64,000 nt of DNA from NCBI RefSeq assembly GCF_900142715.1, contig NZ_FRBX01000001.1:558001-622000 (forward strand), given 5' to 3'. The position numbers and the translations under genes were made by a program. The notes beneath the pieces are model-generated. The model searched no databases. It was not told the origin of the DNA and saw only the letters and a list, made by a program, of their open reading frames with translations. The stretch comes from Flavobacterium pectinovorum (GTDB taxonomy: Bacteria > Bacteroidota > Bacteroidia > Flavobacteriales > Flavobacteriaceae). This document shows, in pieces, positions 61,506 to 64,000 of this stretch; the stretch's first letter is position 1, and each line of letters opens with the position of its first letter.

Positions 61506-62483
61506 TTAGTTTGCAACACTTGTTGAAAACGATCCAATTGCAAAAGTGTTTCCTAATCTAAAGCTGCTGTTTCCTTTTTGAAGTGTTACATTTTTAAGTA
61601 CAATTGTGTGCTTAAATGCATTTGGTCCATCCGTAGTAGTTGTTACTTCAATAGAACCATTTGTGTCTGTAGCTCCAGTCCATGTTTCTTTTAAAGATGG
61701 AGTAGATGGAGTAGTAGTTTGGCAAAAATAATCTTCGGTCAAAGTACTGTTGTAAACTCGGTATAAAAGTTTATTATTGGTAGCACCTATTACCGCAGTT
61801 CTTGGCTGATTTAATGGAGTAACAGTGTTTTGAATTAAACCAGATTCTACAGCATCAATTGTTATAGCTGCTCCAGATACAATAAAATTATAAATTTGTC
61901 CTGATGTAGTACATTGTGCTGCTGTTTCATCAAATGTTAAATCTAATGTGGTTTCCAATTTTGTAGCAAAGTCTCCAAATACAATTTCGGGTACAGTTAC
62001 ATCGACACCGGAAACAGAATAAGTAACATTTTTAATTATAATGTTATGACTATATCCATTAATTCTAGTAGCATTATTAGCGTCAGGTTCTGTTGCTGTT
62101 TGTACGGTTTTTATTTCTATTAACCCTGATTTAGCATACCATTCATCGATAACTTTAGGTGATGTTGGCGGTATCAAACTACAAATGTATGTGCCTGCTA
62201 TTGTTCCGTCATAACCTCTGTAAACAAGTCTGTAAGTACTATTGTCAATATTATATTGATTTGGCACATCTATAGGTGTCGGGTTTTCCGGAAAAGTATT
62301 TTCAGGTACTTGCAATAGTAATGATTCCTGAGTTTTAAGTTTATAAACCAATAAATTCTCATCAGTACAGCTTGCAGAGTTTGTAATTGTACTAAAGTCA
62401 ACGTTATCAACAGTTATATCACCATCATCGCAGCCATTTAATAAAAATGCGAATAACAGTAAGCTTGCATATTTTCTCATCAT
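61506..62483 (-). CDS. Lipoprotein with internal duplication
   Basis: 325 residues. The leader LLLFAFLLNGC (Cys18) is a lipobox. Two related halves are visible: LVYRGYDGTIAGTYICSLIPPTSPKVI...IIIKNVTYSVSG and LLYRVYNSTLTEDYFCQTTTPSTPSLKE...IVLKNVTLQKGN, each with one Cys. So it arose by tandem duplication of a beta-domain. Unknown family, outer or inner membrane anchored. Confidence 0.75.
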   Translation of the reverse strand: MMRKYASLLLFAFLLNGCDDGDITVDNVDFSTITNSASCTDENLLVYKLKTQESLLLQVPENTFPENPTPIDVPNQYNIDNSTYRLVYRGYDGTIAGTYICSLIPPTSPKVIDEWYAKSGLIEIKTVQTATEPDANNATRINGYSHNIIIKNVTYSVSGVDVTVPEIVFGDFATKLETTLDLTFDETAAQCTTSGQIYNFIVSGAAITIDAVESGLIQNTVTPLNQPRTAVIGATNNKLLYRVYNSTLTEDYFCQTTTPSTPSLKETWTGATDTNGSIEVTTTTDGPNAFKHTIVLKNVTLQKGNSSFRLGNTFAIGSFSTSVAN

Positions 62484-62566
62484 AATTTTATTTGGGTCAA
62501 AAATAGTGAAAAATTTGGCAAATGATATTTAAGAATTCACAATTGATATTTCTTAACTTTGCACTA

Positions 62567-63691
62567 ATGAAAAAAGTATATCTCGATAACGCCTCAACTA
62601 CAGCCATGCGACCTGAAGTTATTCAGGAAATGACAAAAGTGATGACTGAAGATTTTGGTAATCCTTCATCTACGCACAGTTTTGGACGAAATGGAAAAAC
62701 TATTTTAGAACTTTCCAGAAAAAGTATTGCTAAACAGTTAAATTGTTCTGCACAGGAAATTATATTTACATCCGGCGGTACAGAAGCTGATAACTGGATT
62801 CTTCGTTCGGCTGTTGAAGATTTGAAAGTAACCCGTATTATAACTTCAAAAATTGAACATCATGCGGTTTTATATGCCGTTTTAGCTTTACAATCAGATT
62901 ATGGTATTCAGGTTGATTATGTTGATGTAAATCATGACGGAAGTATCGATTTAACCCATTTATCAAGTTTATTATCTGAGGATAAAAAAACTATTGTCAG
63001 TTTAATGCACGTAAACAACGAAACAGGCGCTATTTTAGATCTTGACAGAGTTAGTGTTATTTGCAGGCAATACAATACTTTATTTCATTCAGATACTGTT
63101 CAGTCTGTGGGTAAAACCGAAATCGATTTGCAAAAAACTACTGTTGACTTTATTGTTGCCAGCGCGCACAAATTTCATGGGCCAAAAGGAATTGGTTTTG
63201 TTTTTATTCGTAAAAACTCAGGTTTGCAGCCATTAATTTTTGGTGGAGAACAGGAAAAAGGACTTCGCGCAGGAACCGAAGCGGTACATCAAATTGCCGG
63301 AATGGCAAAAGCGTTGTCTGTTACCTATGAAAATTTAGAGGAAGAAAGAAAATATATTTCCGACTTGAAAATGTATCTTATTCAACAATTAGAAATTCAT
63401 TTTCCGGGTTTTAGAATTAACGGTAAAAAAGAAGATTTCTATAATATCATCAATATCATTTTGCCTTTTTCTGAAGATAAAACTTCGATGTTATTATTTA
63501 GTCTGGATATGAAGGGCATTGCCGTTTCCAGAGGAAGCGCCTGCCAGTCAGGAAGTATAAAGCCTTCGCATGTTTTAAAAGAAATGCTTTCGGAAACGGA
63601 TTTAAAATTACCAAATCTTCGAATTTCATTTAGTCATTATAATACCAAAGAAGATATTGATTGGCTGATTCAAAGTTTGAAAACTCTTTAA
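62567..63691 (+). CDS. Cysteine desulfurase (NifS/IscS-like)
   Basis: 374 residues from ATG 62567; an upstream ATG at 62522 would lie across the promoter. Marks: YLDNASTT at the start, IEHHAVLYA, the PLP lysine in SAHKFHGPKGIG and active Cys in SRGSACQSGSIKPSHVL. It takes sulfur from cysteine for Fe-S or tRNA thiolation. TAACTTTG at 62554-62561 leaves only 5 nt before the ATG, suggesting a leaderless mRNA. Confidence 0.9.
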   Translation: MKKVYLDNASTTAMRPEVIQEMTKVMTEDFGNPSSTHSFGRNGKTILELSRKSIAKQLNCSAQEIIFTSGGTEADNWILRSAVEDLKVTRIITSKIEHHAVLYAVLALQSDYGIQVDYVDVNHDGSIDLTHLSSLLSEDKKTIVSLMHVNNETGAILDLDRVSVICRQYNTLFHSDTVQSVGKTEIDLQKTTVDFIVASAHKFHGPKGIGFVFIRKNSGLQPLIFGGEQEKGLRAGTEAVHQIAGMAKALSVTYENLEEERKYISDLKMYLIQQLEIHFPGFRINGKKEDFYNIINIILPFSEDKTSMLLFSLDMKGIAVSRGSACQSGSIKPSHVLKEMLSETDLKLPNLRISFSHYNTKEDIDWLIQSLKTL

Positions 63692-63695
63692 AAAG

Positions 63696-63727
63696 GTACA
63701 AAGAGACAGAGTTGCAAAGGTTCAAAG
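63696..63727. repeat. CAAAG octamer array
   Basis: gtacaaag, agacagag, ttgcaaag, gttcaaag: four units in exact 8-nt register just after the cysteine desulfurase gene. Confidence 0.7.
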
Positions 63728-63774
63728 ATTTTAGAGTGTAGATTTTATAATCTAAAATCTACACTCTAAAATCT
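63726..63774. repeat. 21-bp perfect inverted repeat
   Basis: 63726-63746 (AGATTTTAGAGTGTAGATTT...) is fully complementary to 63754-63774, with a 7-nt loop. It lies between convergent genes and may terminate both, although the stem is AT-rich. Confidence 0.75.
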
Positions 63775-63778
63775 AAAA

Positions 63779-64000
63779 TTATTTACGAATCACTTTTACC
63801 TGCGAATCGTTTGTTAGTTTTATAATCGTAGAAGGTTTTCCTGCAACTTTATCCTGATTTAATTTTACAACATAATCAACACCTTTAACAATTTCAGGGT
63901 TAATATCTTTAAATGCAATTGGAGTTGGCTGTCCAGAAATATTAGCCGAAGTCGAAACCAATGGTTTTTTCATTCTTTCTAATAATTTAAAGCAAAAAGG
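63779..64000 (-). CDS. Sua5/YrdC-type threonylcarbamoyladenylate synthase, partial
   Basis: The C-terminal 73 residues of a gene that runs off the right edge. PLVSTSANISGQPTP is the conserved YrdC/Sua5 segment, followed by DINPEIV and AGKPSTIIKL. These enzymes make threonylcarbamoyl-AMP for the t6A tRNA base. The N-terminal KxR/SxN part is outside the window. Confidence 0.85.
   Translation of the reverse strand, partial: PFCFKLLERMKKPLVSTSANISGQPTPIAFKDINPEIVKGVDYVVKLNQDKVAGKPSTIIKLTNDSQVKVIRK

Noticed and set aside
1..64000. tRNA or rRNA genes
   Set aside because: No cloverleaf with CCA-type arms or rRNA-like stretch was seen in any gap; a tRNAscan run would settle it.

Overview
The window looks like a stretch of core chromosome from a Flavobacterium-type member of the Bacteroidota. 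The DNA is AT-rich. Promoter-like sites match the TTG / TAnnTTTG pattern of this phylum. Two SusC/FecA-like outer-membrane receptors, many small lipoproteins and many DUF families typical of Flavobacteriaceae are present. I see no rRNA, tRNA, phage, transposase gene or CRISPR array. About sixty protein genes are supported, nearly all intact; the first and last run off the window.

Layout. 1-5.3 kb: membrane protein, alpha/beta hydrolase, and a minus-strand run of a BatA-domain membrane protein, a dihydroorotase-like protein without its metal-binding histidines, and a small membrane protein. 5.6-10.4 kb: lactonase, a DEAD-box-type helicase with a DEFD motif, a TIGR02757 protein, and a LolD-like ABC ATPase carrying an inserted membrane hairpin. 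10.6-16.4 kb: small membrane proteins and lipoproteins, DUF937 protein, serA, serC, acyl-CoA reductase and a divergent ferredoxin. 16.6-27.9 kb: carboxypeptidase-regulatory-like protein, methyltransferase, TonB receptor, ychF, TIGR02117 protein, YihY, flavin reductase, transglutaminase-like protein and pncB. 28.1-33.9 kb: parE and parC, separated by a YhcG/DUF1016 PD-(D/E)XK nuclease gene that contains three 36-bp palindromic tandem units. 33.9-43.6 kb: di-haem peroxidase, PhoX-like lipoprotein, DUF294/exonuclease pair, DinB-like protein, pentapeptide protein, a 59-aa overlapping gene and murQ. 43.8-51.9 kb: AraC-type regulator, second TonB receptor, ZIP transporter, methyltransferases and racemase. 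51.9-64 kb: rlmD-DUF6452-DUF6048 operon, histidine kinase, aldo/keto reductase, cysE-cysM, DUF1003, DUF2752, Smr protein, lipoprotein, cysteine desulfurase and a partial Sua5/YrdC gene.

Metabolically, serine synthesis (serC, serA) and cysteine synthesis (cysE, cysM, cysteine desulfurase) are both represented, as are NAD salvage (pncB) and muropeptide recycling (murQ).

The most unusual material is partly intergenic. At least ten loci hold arrays with an exact 8-nt period (a fixed core such as CTAAG plus three variable bases). Most are folded as inverted repeats, and some enclose a terminator. Other dispersed elements include an 85-nt two-stem element present twice with compensatory changes, an 89-nt near-perfect palindrome, and clusters of short REP-like hairpins. 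The other candidates for new biology are the membrane-hairpin ABC ATPase and the palindromic coding repeats in the nuclease between parE and parC.
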